The notes under the pieces: generated by a model
Told to the model about the DNA's origin: nothing
What the model saw: only the letters and a program-made list of their open reading frames with translations
Databases searched by the model: none
Assembly (NCBI GenBank): GCA_002482645.1
Contig: DLGJ01000001.1
Location: 124,201-188,200, forward strand
Direction: 5' to 3'
DNA from: Hyphomicrobiaceae bacterium UBA7697
Lineage (GTDB): Bacteria > Pseudomonadota > Alphaproteobacteria > Rhizobiales > Methyloligellaceae
Length of the DNA stretch: 64,000 bases
Program-made: the position numbers and the translations under genes
Shown here: positions 1 to 8,849 of the stretch, piece by piece
How positions within the stretch are numbered: the first letter of the stretch is position 1
How the letters are laid out: the number at the start of each line of letters is the position of its first letter

Positions 1-1
1 C

Positions 2-991
2 CTAAGGCGTGGCCGGCGCAGGTTCGGGAGTTCCGGCCTCACGAACCGAACTCGTATCCTCGGCGGGAGGCTGCGCGCGGGCGCCCCTGTCGCCCTTCGC
101 CCGGCTCGACGATGGGCCGTTGGTGGCGCCGGCCGAGTCGTTGAAATATTGGAAGAACTGAGAGTCCGGGCTCAGCAGCATCCGTGTGTCGGTCGACTTC
201 AACGCACCCTCATAGGCCTGCATCGAGCGGTAGAAGGAGAAGAAATCGGGGTCTTTGCCGAACGCCTCGGCAAAGACACGGTTCTTCTCCGCATCGCCCG
301 TACCGCGAATGCGCTCCGACTCACCGGTCGCGTCGGCCTTCACCACGGTGACCTGGCGATCGGCATTGGCGCGGATCCGGCGAGAGGCCTCCTCACCCTC
401 GGCGCGAATTTCCGCGGCCTCGCGCTGACGCTCGGTCTGCATCCGGCGGAAAATGGCGAGGCTGTTCGCCTCCGGCAGATCCGCCCGCTTGATGCGGACA
501 TCGACCACCGTGATGCCGAGAGCCTTGGAATTTTCGTTCATTTGACCGGTGATTTTGCGCATGAGCTCGTTGCGGTCGTCCCGGACGACGGCTTCGAAAC
601 TCGCCGCGCCGAGCACGCGCCGGAGCGCGGCTTCGAGATAGTTGCTGAGCTGCGTGCGTGCATTGTACTCGTTACTCACGGCTTGGTAGAAGAGCAGCGG
701 GTTGGCAATCCGCCACCGCGCGAAGGCATCGACCACGAGCCGCTTCTGATCGGCCGCGATGACTTCCTGCGGCGCGGAATCGAGATCCAGCAACCGCTTG
801 TCGAAAAAGACCGCGTTCTGGATGAACGGGATCTTGTAGTTCAGTCCCGGTTTCGTGATGAGCCGCTTCGGCTTACCGAATTCCAGAACGAGCGCCTGCT
901 GCGTCTGGTGGACCGTGAACAGCGTCAGATACGCGCCGACCGCGAGAATGCCGATCAGCAGCAGGATGAGCGTCAGGGCTGCCCTTTTCAT
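2..991 (-). CDS. hflC: HflC, membrane SPFH protein of the HflKC complex
   Basis: HflC is the partner of HflK in the inner-membrane SPFH complex that surrounds and modulates the FtsH protease. The 329-residue product has one N-terminal membrane anchor (about residues 4-24), then a band-7/SPFH domain (about 25-190), and a charged helical segment rich in Glu, Arg and Ala (about 180-245) typical of the family's coiled coil. The last ~45 residues are a Pro/Ala/Ser-rich tail that looks disordered and is longer than in enterobacterial HflC. The start codon shares one base with the hflK stop (TAATG), so translation is probably coupled. The gene is complete; its stop lies at the extreme left edge. In related genomes a DegP-type protease gene often follows, which would be outside the window. 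Confidence 0.93.
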   Translation of the reverse strand: MKRAALTLILLLIGILAVGAYLTLFTVHQTQQALVLEFGKPKRLITKPGLNYKIPFIQNAVFFDKRLLDLDSAPQEVIAADQKRLVVDAFARWRIANPLLFYQAVSNEYNARTQLSNYLEAALRRVLGAASFEAVVRDDRNELMRKITGQMNENSKALGITVVDVRIKRADLPEANSLAIFRRMQTERQREAAEIRAEGEEASRRIRANADRQVTVVKADATGESERIRGTGDAEKNRVFAEAFGKDPDFFSFYRSMQAYEGALKSTDTRMLLSPDSQFFQYFNDSAGATNGPSSSRAKGDRGARAQPPAEDTSSVREAGTPEPAPATP

Positions 992-2118
992 TATTGCTGC
1001 CCTCCGTTCTGGACCGAAGGTGCGGACGAAGACGGCGTGGACGGGGCCGGCGCCCTCTTCTGCAGCTCCGAAAGGGGCAGATACGGCACCACGCCGCCAT
1101 CCCTGTCGACGATGATCTTGTCGGCGTTGGACAGCACGTCCTGCATCGTATCGATGAAAATGCGTTTCCGGGTCACGTCCGGCGCCTTTTGGTATTCCAG
1201 AAGAACCTTCTCGAAACGCGCGGCTTCACCCTTGGCCTCCGCGATCACGCGGTCGCGATAGCCTTGGGCGCTTTGGAGAATGCGCTCGGCTTCACCGCGC
1301 GCTTCCGGAACGACGCGATTGGCATAGGCTTGCGCTTCGTTCTGCAAACGCTCCTGGTCCGCGCGCGCCGCCTGCACGTCGCGGAACGCGTCGATCACCT
1401 GAGCCGGCGGGTCGACCTTCTGAAGCTGTACTTCGACGATCTCGATACCGGCCTGATAACCGTCCAGCGTGCGCTGAATGAGGTGCTGGACCTTGCCCTC
1501 GGTCTCGGCACGGGCCGCGGTCAGGATCGGCTCGATGTCGCTCTGGCCGACGATCTCGCGCATGGCGCTTTCGGAGACATCCTTCACCGTGCCTTGGGGG
1601 TTCTGGATGTTGAACAGATAGTCCGGCGCGTTGTTGATCTTCCAAACGACGACGAAGTCGATATCGACGATGTTCTCGTCACCGGTGAGCATCAGGCTCT
1701 CCTCGGGCACATCCCGCACCGAAATGCCGCTGCCTTGCGCCGCTCCCCGGTGACCGATCTCGATCCGGTTGAGGCGGGTGAACTTCGGCAGTTCGACCTC
1801 TTCGATCGGATAGGGCAGCCGCAGATGCAGGCCCGGCTGGAGCTGGCGCACATACTCGCCGAACCGCAGGACGATGCCGACTTCATCGGTATTGACCCGA
1901 ACGGTGAAGGCGAAAATACCCGCGATGACCACCGCGCCTAGGGCCACCAGGGCCGTGATCCATTTTCCACCGCCGCCAGGCATGGCCTGACGCAGCCGGT
2001 CCTGGCTCTTGCGTAAAATTTCCTCCAGATCGGGTTGCTGGCCGCCACCGGATCCGCCCGGCCTCGGGCCCCAGGGCCCGTTGTTGCCGCCACCGCCGCT
2101 CTGATTGCTCCAAGGCAT
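991..2118 (-). CDS. hflK: HflK, membrane SPFH protein of the HflKC complex
   Basis: This gene encodes the larger subunit of the HflKC complex that regulates FtsH. The product is 375 residues from the ATG at 2118. It opens with a Gly/Asn/Pro-rich cytoplasmic segment (residues 1-30), a feature of HflK proteins. A single membrane span follows at about 53-73, then a band-7/SPFH domain with the DENIVDIDFVVVWKI core, and a coiled-coil region with repeated EARGEAERI and EAKGEAARF motifs. A short Pro/Ser-rich tail ends the protein. The reading frame is open upstream of the ATG, but the Gly-rich start beginning MPWSNQSGGGG matches the family. It sits 162 bases downstream of folA, and its stop overlaps the hflC start by one base. 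Confidence 0.93.
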   Translation of the reverse strand: MPWSNQSGGGGNNGPWGPRPGGSGGGQQPDLEEILRKSQDRLRQAMPGGGGKWITALVALGAVVIAGIFAFTVRVNTDEVGIVLRFGEYVRQLQPGLHLRLPYPIEEVELPKFTRLNRIEIGHRGAAQGSGISVRDVPEESLMLTGDENIVDIDFVVVWKINNAPDYLFNIQNPQGTVKDVSESAMREIVGQSDIEPILTAARAETEGKVQHLIQRTLDGYQAGIEIVEVQLQKVDPPAQVIDAFRDVQAARADQERLQNEAQAYANRVVPEARGEAERILQSAQGYRDRVIAEAKGEAARFEKVLLEYQKAPDVTRKRIFIDTMQDVLSNADKIIVDRDGGVVPYLPLSELQKRAPAPSTPSSSAPSVQNGGQQ

Positions 2119-2280
2119 ATGCGTTTCGTCCTGATTGCTGAGGGGGCTTTCGCGCGAACCCGCCCGGTTTGGGCTGCGCCTATCGCAGGGAGAGACTAGG
2201 CACACCAAATGGCGGAACCGCGACAAGAATCCCGGAGGTTATAGGCCAGGTGTGGAGGCCACGCAATCAAAGGCGGCACG

Positions 2281-2820
2281 TCAAGATGAACGGCGTTCCA
2301 GAACCACGATGGAGAAGTCGTGGTCGTCGTGCGGGCCCGCCGTATGAGCCTCGCGGCAGACCTCCACCCAGGCGGACGGATCGAGCGCCGGGAACCACGT
2401 GTCGGCCTCGGGGCTCGCATGAACCTCGGTGAGGTAGATGCGGTCGGCCTTGGGCAACGCCTCGGCAAAGACCGCCTCCCCGCCAATGATCGCGATCTCG
2501 TCCGCGCCTTGTTCCTTGGCCCACTCTCGCGCGGTTTCGAGTGCACCGGCCAGGTTCGGCGCCACGACGATGCCCGGCGCCGGCGCAACCTGGCCATTCC
2601 GGGTCATGACGATATTAAGGCGGCCGTCGAGAACACGCGGCAACGATTCGAAGGTGAGCCGCCCCATGATAACGGGCTTGCCCATGGTCACCTTACGGAA
2701 GAACTTCATGTCGGAGCGCAAATGCCAAGGCAGGCCCCCATCGAGGCCGATGGCGCGATTTTCGCCCATCGCCACGACCAGGGCGACGGCGGGCGCCGCC
2801 GGTTCCAAATCCCCGGTCAA
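2281..2820 (-). CDS. folA: Dihydrofolate reductase
   Basis: The enzyme reduces dihydrofolate to tetrahydrofolate with NADPH and regenerates the cofactor oxidised by its neighbour ThyA. The characteristic DHFR stretch is present: IGLDGGLPWHLRSDMKFF with the catalytic acid at about residue 37, then KPVIMGRLTFESL for NADPH binding, and IIGGEAVFAEALP with the conserved Gly-Gly. The start is a judgement: a TTG at 2820 overlaps the thyA stop (TTGA) and would give 179 residues, a little longer than the usual 160-170. An in-frame ATG lies only just before the core (in VVAMGENRAIG) and would leave too short a first strand. The thyA-folA overlap implies one transcript and coupled translation. Confidence 0.92.
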   Translation of the reverse strand: MTGDLEPAAPAVALVVAMGENRAIGLDGGLPWHLRSDMKFFRKVTMGKPVIMGRLTFESLPRVLDGRLNIVMTRNGQVAPAPGIVVAPNLAGALETAREWAKEQGADEIAIIGGEAVFAEALPKADRIYLTEVHASPEADTWFPALDPSAWVEVCREAHTAGPHDDHDFSIVVLERRSS

Positions 2821-3611
2821 ACGGCGACCTCGCCCCGGATGGCCGGATGGGGGTCGTAGCCGGCGATCTTGAAGTCGTCGAAGACGAAGTCGAACAACGA
2901 CGTCACGTCCGGGTTCATTTCGAGCCGCGGCAGGGGTCGCGGCTTCCGCGTGAGCTGCTCGTCGGCCTGGTCGATATGGTTCAGATAGAGATGGACGTCG
3001 CCGAACGTATGCACGAAGTCTCCCGGCTCGAGCCCCGTGACCTGCGCGACCATATGCGTGAACAGCGAATAGGACGCGATATTGAAGGGCACGCCGAGGA
3101 AAATATCCGCCGAGCGCTGATAGAGCTGGCAGGACAACCGGCCTCCGCCCACGTAGAACTGGAAGAGGCAGTGGCACGGCGGCAACGCCATTTTGGGGAT
3201 CTCCCCGACGTTCCAGGCGCTGACGATATGGCGCCGCGAATCGGGGTCGCGCTTGATGCCGTCGACCAACGCCCGGATCTGATCGACCTCGCTTCCGGAT
3301 GCGGACGGCCAGGAGCGCCATTGCTTACCGTAGACGGGACCGAGTTCGCCGTTCTCGTCCGCCCACTCGTCCCAGATGCTGACACCGTGCTCCTTGAGGT
3401 AGCGGATATTGGTCGAGCCCTGGAGGAACCAGAGAAGTTCATGCACGATCGACTTCACGTGCAGCTTCTTGGTGGTCATCAAGGGGAAGCCTTCGCCGAG
3501 ATCGAAACGCATCTGTGCGCCGAAAAGGCTGAGCGTGCCGGTGCCCGTCCGATCTTCTTTCCGCAAACCCTCGTGGCGGACCTGAGAGAGAAGTTCGAGA
3601 TATTGGCGCAA
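2817..3611 (-). CDS. thyA: Thymidylate synthase
   Basis: ThyA methylates dUMP to dTMP using methylene-tetrahydrofolate and yields dihydrofolate for FolA. The product is 264 residues, the same length as the Escherichia coli enzyme. It shows the N-terminal motif RTGTGTLSLFGAQMRF, the active-site Cys in ALPPCHCLFQFYV, and the nucleotide-binding segment QLYQRSADIFLGVPFNIA. The C-terminus ends in the family's typical small hydrophobic residues (GEVAV). The start appears to be TTG (MRQYLELL when read as Met), aligned with the normal ThyA N-terminus. The gene overlaps folA by four bases and is divergent from the PepSY-like gene, with a 96-base spacer between them. Confidence 0.96.
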   Translation of the reverse strand: MRQYLELLSQVRHEGLRKEDRTGTGTLSLFGAQMRFDLGEGFPLMTTKKLHVKSIVHELLWFLQGSTNIRYLKEHGVSIWDEWADENGELGPVYGKQWRSWPSASGSEVDQIRALVDGIKRDPDSRRHIVSAWNVGEIPKMALPPCHCLFQFYVGGGRLSCQLYQRSADIFLGVPFNIASYSLFTHMVAQVTGLEPGDFVHTFGDVHLYLNHIDQADEQLTRKPRPLPRLEMNPDVTSLFDFVFDDFKIAGYDPHPAIRGEVAV

Positions 3612-3707
3612 CGTGCGTGTGTCCCTATATTGACCGCAGTCCGGAATGCCGAGACGTGAAGACCGGGCCCGCTACTTAGTCGATAGACCTTGTAGAAGGA
3701 GCATTCA

Positions 3708-3968
3708 ATGCGTGTTCTAACACTTGTCCTCGGTCTTGCCGCCTGCCTGTCCCTCGGCCTCGTCTCCGGTGCTGCTCAAGCAAGAAACGTCGGCATCGAA
3801 CAGGTCCGCCAGATGGCCTTCGACCACGGCATCGTGCGGCTCGACGAGATCGAACTCCGCCGGAGAAAGGGCATTTGGAAGGTCGAGGGCGAAGACGCCA
3901 ACGGCAATGACATCGAAATGGACGTGGACGCCCGCACGGGCCGAATCATACGCATGGAGCGCGACTGA
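3708..3968 (+). CDS. Small secreted PepSY-like protein
   Basis: The product is 86 residues with a signal peptide ending near AQA (residue 25). The mature part is a single PepSY-type module: a helix (IEQVRQMAFDHGIVRLDEIELR) followed by two strands around WKVEGEDANGNDIEMDVDARTGRIIRME. The WKVEGED...ARTGRI pattern is typical of PepSY proteins, which often act as periplasmic inhibitors or chaperone-like modules. A clear ribosome-binding site (AAGGAG) lies eight bases before the ATG. It stands alone, divergent from thyA and upstream of ssrA. The specific role is unknown. Confidence 0.75.
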   Translation: MRVLTLVLGLAACLSLGLVSGAAQARNVGIEQVRQMAFDHGIVRLDEIELRRRKGIWKVEGEDANGNDIEMDVDARTGRIIRMERD

Positions 3969-4048
3969 CGCGCCCCGCCCCTTCGGCCAACCCACTGGCG
4001 GGTAAGCCTATTCGTGCGGCGAAGAACGGAGTTATCCACCTCCCGATC

Positions 4049-4077
4049 TTTCATTTGCAGCGTGACAGGCTTATATA
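4049..4077 (+). promoter_or_regulatory. Candidate sigma-70 promoter for ssrA
   Basis: A -35-like TTTCAT (4049-4054) and a -10-like TATATA (4072-4077) are separated by 17 bases. They would start transcription near 4084, just ahead of the acceptor half of the tmRNA. The -35 hexamer is a weak match; the call rests mainly on the -10, the spacing and the position. Confidence 0.35.
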
Positions 4078-4084
4078 TGAACGG

Positions 4085-4465
4085 TCAGCTTCGGCTGGCT
4101 ATGGCGATAAACGGTCGGCGTAATAAACCATTCGGACCCGGGGGCGGTACCCGGCGGCTCCACCAGGTTTCAGTCGTAGGCGGCATGACTCTTGCTGCAA
4201 AAACGTTGGGTCTTGCGACCGAATTCGAGACCGGCTGAAACGTGGCGGGGCCGAAATAGGATCGACGAGGGTGTAAAGGTCGTACTTTCGCTCGGCATGG
4301 TATCCGCCGTTATCGGGCCAAACCTTATAGTTGCCAACGACAACTATGCGGAGGCACGTCTCGCTGCGTAATGCGGCGCGATAGCCTAAATTAAAGCCCT
4401 AGCCTCCTCGCAGAGGTTAGGCGCGGTTTCGGAGGGCACCGGGCAACAGAAGCCCTCCACTTTAA
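4085..4465 (+). ncRNA. ssrA: tmRNA, circularly permuted two-piece type
   Basis: tmRNA rescues stalled ribosomes and adds a degradation tag. The two halves are in reversed order, as in alphaproteobacteria. The acceptor half comes first and ends in CGGCTCCACCA (4155-4165), preceded by a T-arm (CCGGG / CCCGG with a 7-base loop). A spacer of about 80 bases follows, flanked by the complementary GGTTTCAG and CTGAAAC, which bring the halves together. The coding half starts GGGGCCG at 4247 and pairs with CGGCTCC, with a G-U at the third pair, the alanine identity element. The tag frame starts with GCC at 4333 and reads ANDNYAEARLAA, with stop TAA at 4369-4371. A hairpin follows at 4398-4421, and another at 4431-4458 within the motif GGGCAACAGAAGCCC. 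Outer ends are approximate. Confidence 0.95.
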
Positions 4466-4512
4466 TGACGGGGTGACTGCCTACGTCGCGAAGGATGGAG
4501 CGACGCCATTCC

Positions 4513-5055
4513 ATGGCGGAAGACGGAATTCGATACGATCTTCTTACGCAGAACGCGCTACGTGGCGTCGTTCGCGAGGTTCTCTCACAAGTCCAGCGCG
4601 AAGGACTTACCGGTGAGCACCATCTCTTTATCGCGTTCGACACCTGCGCCGACGGCGTATCCATCTCGAAACGGTTGAAGGAACAGTACCCGGAGGAGAT
4701 GACCATCGTCCTCCAATACCAATTCTGGGATCTGTTCGTTTGGGACGAACGCTTCGAGGTGAAGCTCTCCTTCACCAACGTGCCCGAGCGCCTCATCGTG
4801 CCGTTCGACGCCGTCAAAGCCTTTTACGATCCGTCCGCGCAATTCGGCCTCCAATTCGGCAAGCCCGGCGCGGCGAACGACTCGGCGCGGCAGCACATGG
4901 CCTCCGCCTTGCCCGACGTCGTCGGCGAACAGTCAGACGACCGCGGAACTCCTGAAGTGCCGGACGAAGAGTCCGCCGAGAACGACAGCGTCGAAGTGGT
5001 GATGTCCCGGCCGCCCGCCGAGGTCGTACAGCTCGACAGCTTCCGCAAGAAGTAG
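4513..5055 (+). CDS. sspB: SspB, ClpXP adaptor for ssrA-tagged proteins (alpha type)
   Basis: SspB tethers ssrA-tagged polypeptides to ClpX for degradation by ClpXP. The product is 180 residues from the ATG at 4513; an in-frame ATG at 4495 has no usable ribosome-binding site, whereas GGAG lies upstream of 4513. The folded domain covers about residues 5-115, with HHLFIAFDT, LKEQYPEEMTIVLQYQFWDL and the substrate-groove segment FTNVPERLIVPFDAV. A variable, acidic linker follows, and the extreme C-terminus (VVQLDSFRKK) is the short ClpX-binding tail. It starts about 50 bases after the tmRNA coding half, so tag and tag receptor are adjacent. Co-transcription is possible but not shown. Confidence 0.93.
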   Translation: MAEDGIRYDLLTQNALRGVVREVLSQVQREGLTGEHHLFIAFDTCADGVSISKRLKEQYPEEMTIVLQYQFWDLFVWDERFEVKLSFTNVPERLIVPFDAVKAFYDPSAQFGLQFGKPGAANDSARQHMASALPDVVGEQSDDRGTPEVPDEESAENDSVEVVMSRPPAEVVQLDSFRKK

Positions 5056-5265
5056 GCGCGTTCTTAGGCGTTTTCGTCCGCCGGCTACCTCAAACATAGA
5101 CACTTCCCCCCGCCTCGGCATCCGCAACCCCCGGATTGTTCCGATTCGCATAGGTGGCACGATTTCTGATTGAGGCATGCCGCGATCAGGCGCGTACGGC
5201 GTTGGAGGGCACATCCTTGAACAAGCACGATCTGCGGAGATTAGCGTTCTCGAATAGGCCCCGCT

Positions 5266-7224
5266 CTATGCCGCCGGCGCCTGTGCCGGCTCGGCCTTCG
5301 CCCGCGGCTCGTTGGAGGGCTTCAAGGGCACGTTCAGTTCGACATAGAGGCCCGCCTTACGGAACTCGGTCTTGGTTTCGCCGCCGAGATTATGACGGAT
5401 GCCTTGGTCGATGAGTTGGGTCCCGAACCCCTTCCGGCCGGACGCCTTGGGAACCGACGAAGCGCCCTTCTCTTCCCATACGAGCAGAAGCCGATTGCCG
5501 CGCTGGGTCTTCCAAGCCACGTTGAGCTGTCCCGTATTTTGCGACAGGGCGCCGTACTTCACCGCATTGGTCGCAAGCTCGTGCAACGTCATCGCCAGGA
5601 TGGACGTACATTGCGGCGGCAGCAACACGTCCGGTCCCTTGATGACGACCTTGGGTCCGCCCTCGCGGCGATAGGGCTCGAGTTCCCGTTCGACCATCGC
5701 CTTGAGACTTGCGCCCGACCATTGGGATTCGAGCAGCAAGTCGTGGGCGCGGTGCAACGCCCGAAGGCGCTCGGCAAGAGTCCGCGCCATGGCCTGCGTC
5801 GTCGGGTCCTTGGCCTGACGCAAACTCGCCTGGACGAGCGACTGGACAATGGCGAGCGCGTTCTTCACGCGGTGATTGAGCTCGCCGACGAGCATGGTCT
5901 GGCGCTGCGCGATGCGCCGGCGTTCGGTGACGTCGCGGAATACGAGAACGGCGCCCGCGAGCGAGCCGTCTTGGCCAATGATCGGCGCGCCGGAGTGCTC
6001 GACCGGAAGTTCCTTGTCGTCGCGGGTCAAAAGCATCGCGCCCGCTTCCATGCGTGAAACCTCGCGTTCCCGGAGCGCTCGCAGCGCCGGGTCGTCGACC
6101 GGCTTGCGCGTCTCCTCGTCGACCACCCGGAACACGACCCAGATCGGCCGCCCCCGCGCCTCCGCCGCGGTCCAGCCGGTGAGATCCTCGGCCACCCGGT
6201 TGAGCAGCAGGACGCTTCCGCTCGGGTCCGTCGCGATCACGCCGTCGCCGATCGACCCGAGCGTGGTCGAAAGCCATTCGCGCTGGCCGCGCAAGTCCAT
6301 GAGCGCCACCTGCCGGCCGCTATCGGCCCGCCGTACGGCGCCGAGCGCCGTCCAGGCGAACACGCCGAGCACGACGATGCTCGCGACCGCGAAAATCACA
6401 AGCGCCGCGGCGCTGTCGTACAGCGCGTGAATTTCCGCTTGCCGCGCGAACCAGCCGAGGACCGGCGGGACCGCTAAAATGCCGGGAAGCAGCCGGCGCA
6501 GCATCTCCCCCGCCGGCGACTGTTCGAAGATCGCCGAGGCGACACCGCGTTCCGGCGAGGCCGCGATGAGCCCCGTGGCGAGCAAGACGATGCTCAGGAC
6601 GCCGTAGGCGGTCAGGCGCATGAACGGGAACGCGTCGCCGCTCATATCGACCCCATAGGCGCGGCCGGTGACGACGAGCAGCACTTGCGCGAGAAGGACC
6701 AATGTCAGGACCTGGCTCAGCACCGACGGCGCGGCGCGCGCGTTCTCGGCATAGAGCAGCGCGATCCCGAACAAGATGAGAGCGCAGAGGATTCCAGGCG
6801 ATATCCGCGCGGCCACGAACGCGGCACTCGGCAAGGTCTCGTCGGCCGGTGGGGCACTGGCTTGCGGCAGCAACTCGTTTGGGATGAGAAACGTATCCAG
6901 TCCGAGGTCGAGTCCGAGCGCGCCCTGGCCGAGTAGGAGAACGCCGAAAAGCGCCAGAAACACGCCGATCAGCCTGGCCGCGAAACGGATGCGGCGAAAC
7001 GTGAAGCAAACGAGACCAAGCCCGGCCAGGATCAGGCCCAGAGCGGCCGCCGGCGGCATCCCCACCAGACTCGGCATCGCGTCGGCGGGAAATATGCCGA
7101 GCCAGGCGGCGAGCACCACCTCGCCGATCACGCAGACCGATACGGCCGCGAACCGTGCATAAGTCTCGCTCGCTTGCACAGTCTTCGACTGGGGCAGCAC
7201 GATTTTGCTAGACGCCGCCGTCAC
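5266..7224 (-). CDS. Membrane PAS sensor histidine kinase, HWE/HisKA_2 type
   Basis: The product is a 652-residue sensor kinase. About residues 25-295 are hydrophobic and hold several membrane spans (for example 25-45, 58-76, 85-105, 143-160, 168-187, 203-222, 270-295), with a periplasmic loop near 105-140. A PAS domain follows (about 315-435, IGDGVIATDPSGSVLLLN to GAVLVFRDVTERRR). The phosphoacceptor is His451 in GELNHRVKNALA, the HisKA_2/HWE signature, and the ATPase domain has LHELATNAVKYGAL and GFGTQLIDQGI. The start is GTG, four bases after an AGGAGG site. No response regulator gene is next to it, so it is an orphan; HWE kinases commonly feed general-stress or light pathways. The ligand is unknown. 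It is divergent from fumC. Confidence 0.88.
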   Translation of the reverse strand: MTAASSKIVLPQSKTVQASETYARFAAVSVCVIGEVVLAAWLGIFPADAMPSLVGMPPAAALGLILAGLGLVCFTFRRIRFAARLIGVFLALFGVLLLGQGALGLDLGLDTFLIPNELLPQASAPPADETLPSAAFVAARISPGILCALILFGIALLYAENARAAPSVLSQVLTLVLLAQVLLVVTGRAYGVDMSGDAFPFMRLTAYGVLSIVLLATGLIAASPERGVASAIFEQSPAGEMLRRLLPGILAVPPVLGWFARQAEIHALYDSAAALVIFAVASIVVLGVFAWTALGAVRRADSGRQVALMDLRGQREWLSTTLGSIGDGVIATDPSGSVLLLNRVAEDLTGWTAAEARGRPIWVVFRVVDEETRKPVDDPALRALREREVSRMEAGAMLLTRDDKELPVEHSGAPIIGQDGSLAGAVLVFRDVTERRRIAQRQTMLVGELNHRVKNALAIVQSLVQASLRQAKDPTTQAMARTLAERLRALHRAHDLLLESQWSGASLKAMVERELEPYRREGGPKVVIKGPDVLLPPQCTSILAMTLHELATNAVKYGALSQNTGQLNVAWKTQRGNRLLLVWEEKGASSVPKASGRKGFGTQLIDQGIRHNLGGETKTEFRKAGLYVELNVPLKPSNEPRAKAEPAQAPAA

Positions 7225-7415
7225 GCGCCCTCCTCGCAGGAGCGCCTGGCATGGGGCGCCATGAACACAGCCCTGAAAAACATCGCCACTTCCCAGGTTC
7301 TCTCATCCGCGATCGCAATGTTATAGCCTTAGCCTTCGATTGTCCGTTCGCGGCCAAACGTTTCCAGATACCGTTTGCCGCCGAATCTCCAAAGTCCAAA
7401 AAGGAAAGCTCGTCC

Positions 7416-8837
7416 ATGTCTGCAGCCGAACCCCTCCATGGCTCCACCGCTCCGCGCACGGAAACGGACGCGTTTGGGCCGATCGACGTGCCAGGCGACC
7501 GCTATTGGGGCGCGCAAACCCAGCGCTCCCGCCAAAATTTCCAGATCGGCGACGAGCGCATGCCCGAGCCGATGATCCGCGCCATGGCGCTCGTCAAGAA
7601 GGCCGCCGCGCTCACCAATCTGGAGCTCGGGCGTCTCGATCGGACGCTGGCCGATGCGATCGCGGCAGCGGCGACGGAGATTGTCGAGGGCAAGCTGGAC
7701 GGTCACTTTCCGCTTGTGGTCTGGCAGACCGGATCCGGTACGCAGACCAATATGAATCTGAACGAGGTGATCGCGAACCGGGCCAGCGAAATCCTCGGCG
7801 GCAAGCTCGGCACCAAGGAGCCGGTGCACCCGAACGATCACGTGAACATGGGCCAGTCCTCGAACGATACCTTCCCGACGGCGATGCATGTCGCCGCCGC
7901 CGAAGAAATCGTCTACCGGCTGAATCCGGCACTATCCCACCTGTTCGAAGCGCTCAAAGAGAAGGCCGAAGCGTTCCAGGACATCATCAAGATCGGCCGG
8001 ACGCATATGCAGGACGCGACGCCGCTGACACTCGGACAAGAGTTTGGCGGCTATGCGGCGCAGATCGATCTCGGCATCAAACGTCTGGTCATGACGTTGC
8101 CCGGCCTTTACGCGCTGGCGCAAGGGGGAACGGCCGTCGGCACCGGGCTCAACAGCCATCCCGACTTCGCGGCGATCTTCGCGAGCAAGATCGCCGAACT
8201 CACCAGGCTTCCCTTCGTCCCGGCGGAGAACAAGTTCGAGGCGCTGGCGGGCAACGACGCCTATGTGTTCGCCCATGGCGCGCTGACCACCGTCGCCGCC
8301 TCGATGTTCAAGATCGCCAACGACATCCGCCTGCTGGGTTCGGGACCGCGCTCGGGCCTTGGCGAACTGCTGCTGCCGGAAAACGAGCCCGGCTCCTCGA
8401 TCATGCCCGGCAAGGTGAACCCGACTCAATGCGAGGCGGTGACCATGGTCTGCGCGCGCGTGATGGGCAACGAAACCACCGTGAGCTTCGCCGGCAGCCA
8501 GGGCCATTTCGAACTCAACGTGTTCAAGCCCGTCCTCGCCTACGCGCTCCTGCAATCGGTGCGCCTGCTCGCGGACGTCGCCGGCAGCTTCACGAAGAAC
8601 TGCGTGACCGGCATCAAGGCCAACCGGGAACGGATCACCGAACATATGGAACGGTCCCTGATGCTGGTGACGGCGCTCGCACCCCATATCGGCTACGACA
8701 AGGCGAGCGAGATCGCCAAGACCGCCCATAAGCGCGGGAGCACGCTGAAGGAGGAAGCCGTACGGCTCGGCCACGTGGAGGCGGAGGACTTCGACCGCAT
8801 CGTCCGCCCGGAACACATGGTGTCGCCGAAGAAATAG
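7416..8837 (+). CDS. fumC: Fumarate hydratase, class II
   Basis: FumC interconverts fumarate and malate in the TCA cycle and needs no iron-sulfur cluster. The 473-residue product matches the usual length. It carries the fumarase/aspartase signature GSSIMPGKVNP at about residues 326-336, the substrate-binding segments GSGTQTNMNLNEV and HPNDHVNMGQSSND, and IGRTHMQDATPLTLGQE with its catalytic His. The related aspartate ammonia-lyase lacks the N-terminal pattern seen here (DAFGPIDVPGDRYWGAQTQRS), which is fumarase-like. The ATG at 7416 follows AAGGAAAG; the frame is open further upstream, but that extension has no family similarity. A ribbon-helix-helix gene follows after 12 bases. Confidence 0.95.
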   Translation: MSAAEPLHGSTAPRTETDAFGPIDVPGDRYWGAQTQRSRQNFQIGDERMPEPMIRAMALVKKAAALTNLELGRLDRTLADAIAAAATEIVEGKLDGHFPLVVWQTGSGTQTNMNLNEVIANRASEILGGKLGTKEPVHPNDHVNMGQSSNDTFPTAMHVAAAEEIVYRLNPALSHLFEALKEKAEAFQDIIKIGRTHMQDATPLTLGQEFGGYAAQIDLGIKRLVMTLPGLYALAQGGTAVGTGLNSHPDFAAIFASKIAELTRLPFVPAENKFEALAGNDAYVFAHGALTTVAASMFKIANDIRLLGSGPRSGLGELLLPENEPGSSIMPGKVNPTQCEAVTMVCARVMGNETTVSFAGSQGHFELNVFKPVLAYALLQSVRLLADVAGSFTKNCVTGIKANRERITEHMERSLMLVTALAPHIGYDKASEIAKTAHKRGSTLKEEAVRLGHVEAEDFDRIVRPEHMVSPKK

Positions 8838-8849
8838 CCCGCTCGAACA

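Noticed and set aside
5056..5265. Gap between sspB and the kinase gene, checked for tRNA or small RNA
   Set aside because: No cloverleaf, terminator or convincing small gene could be seen.
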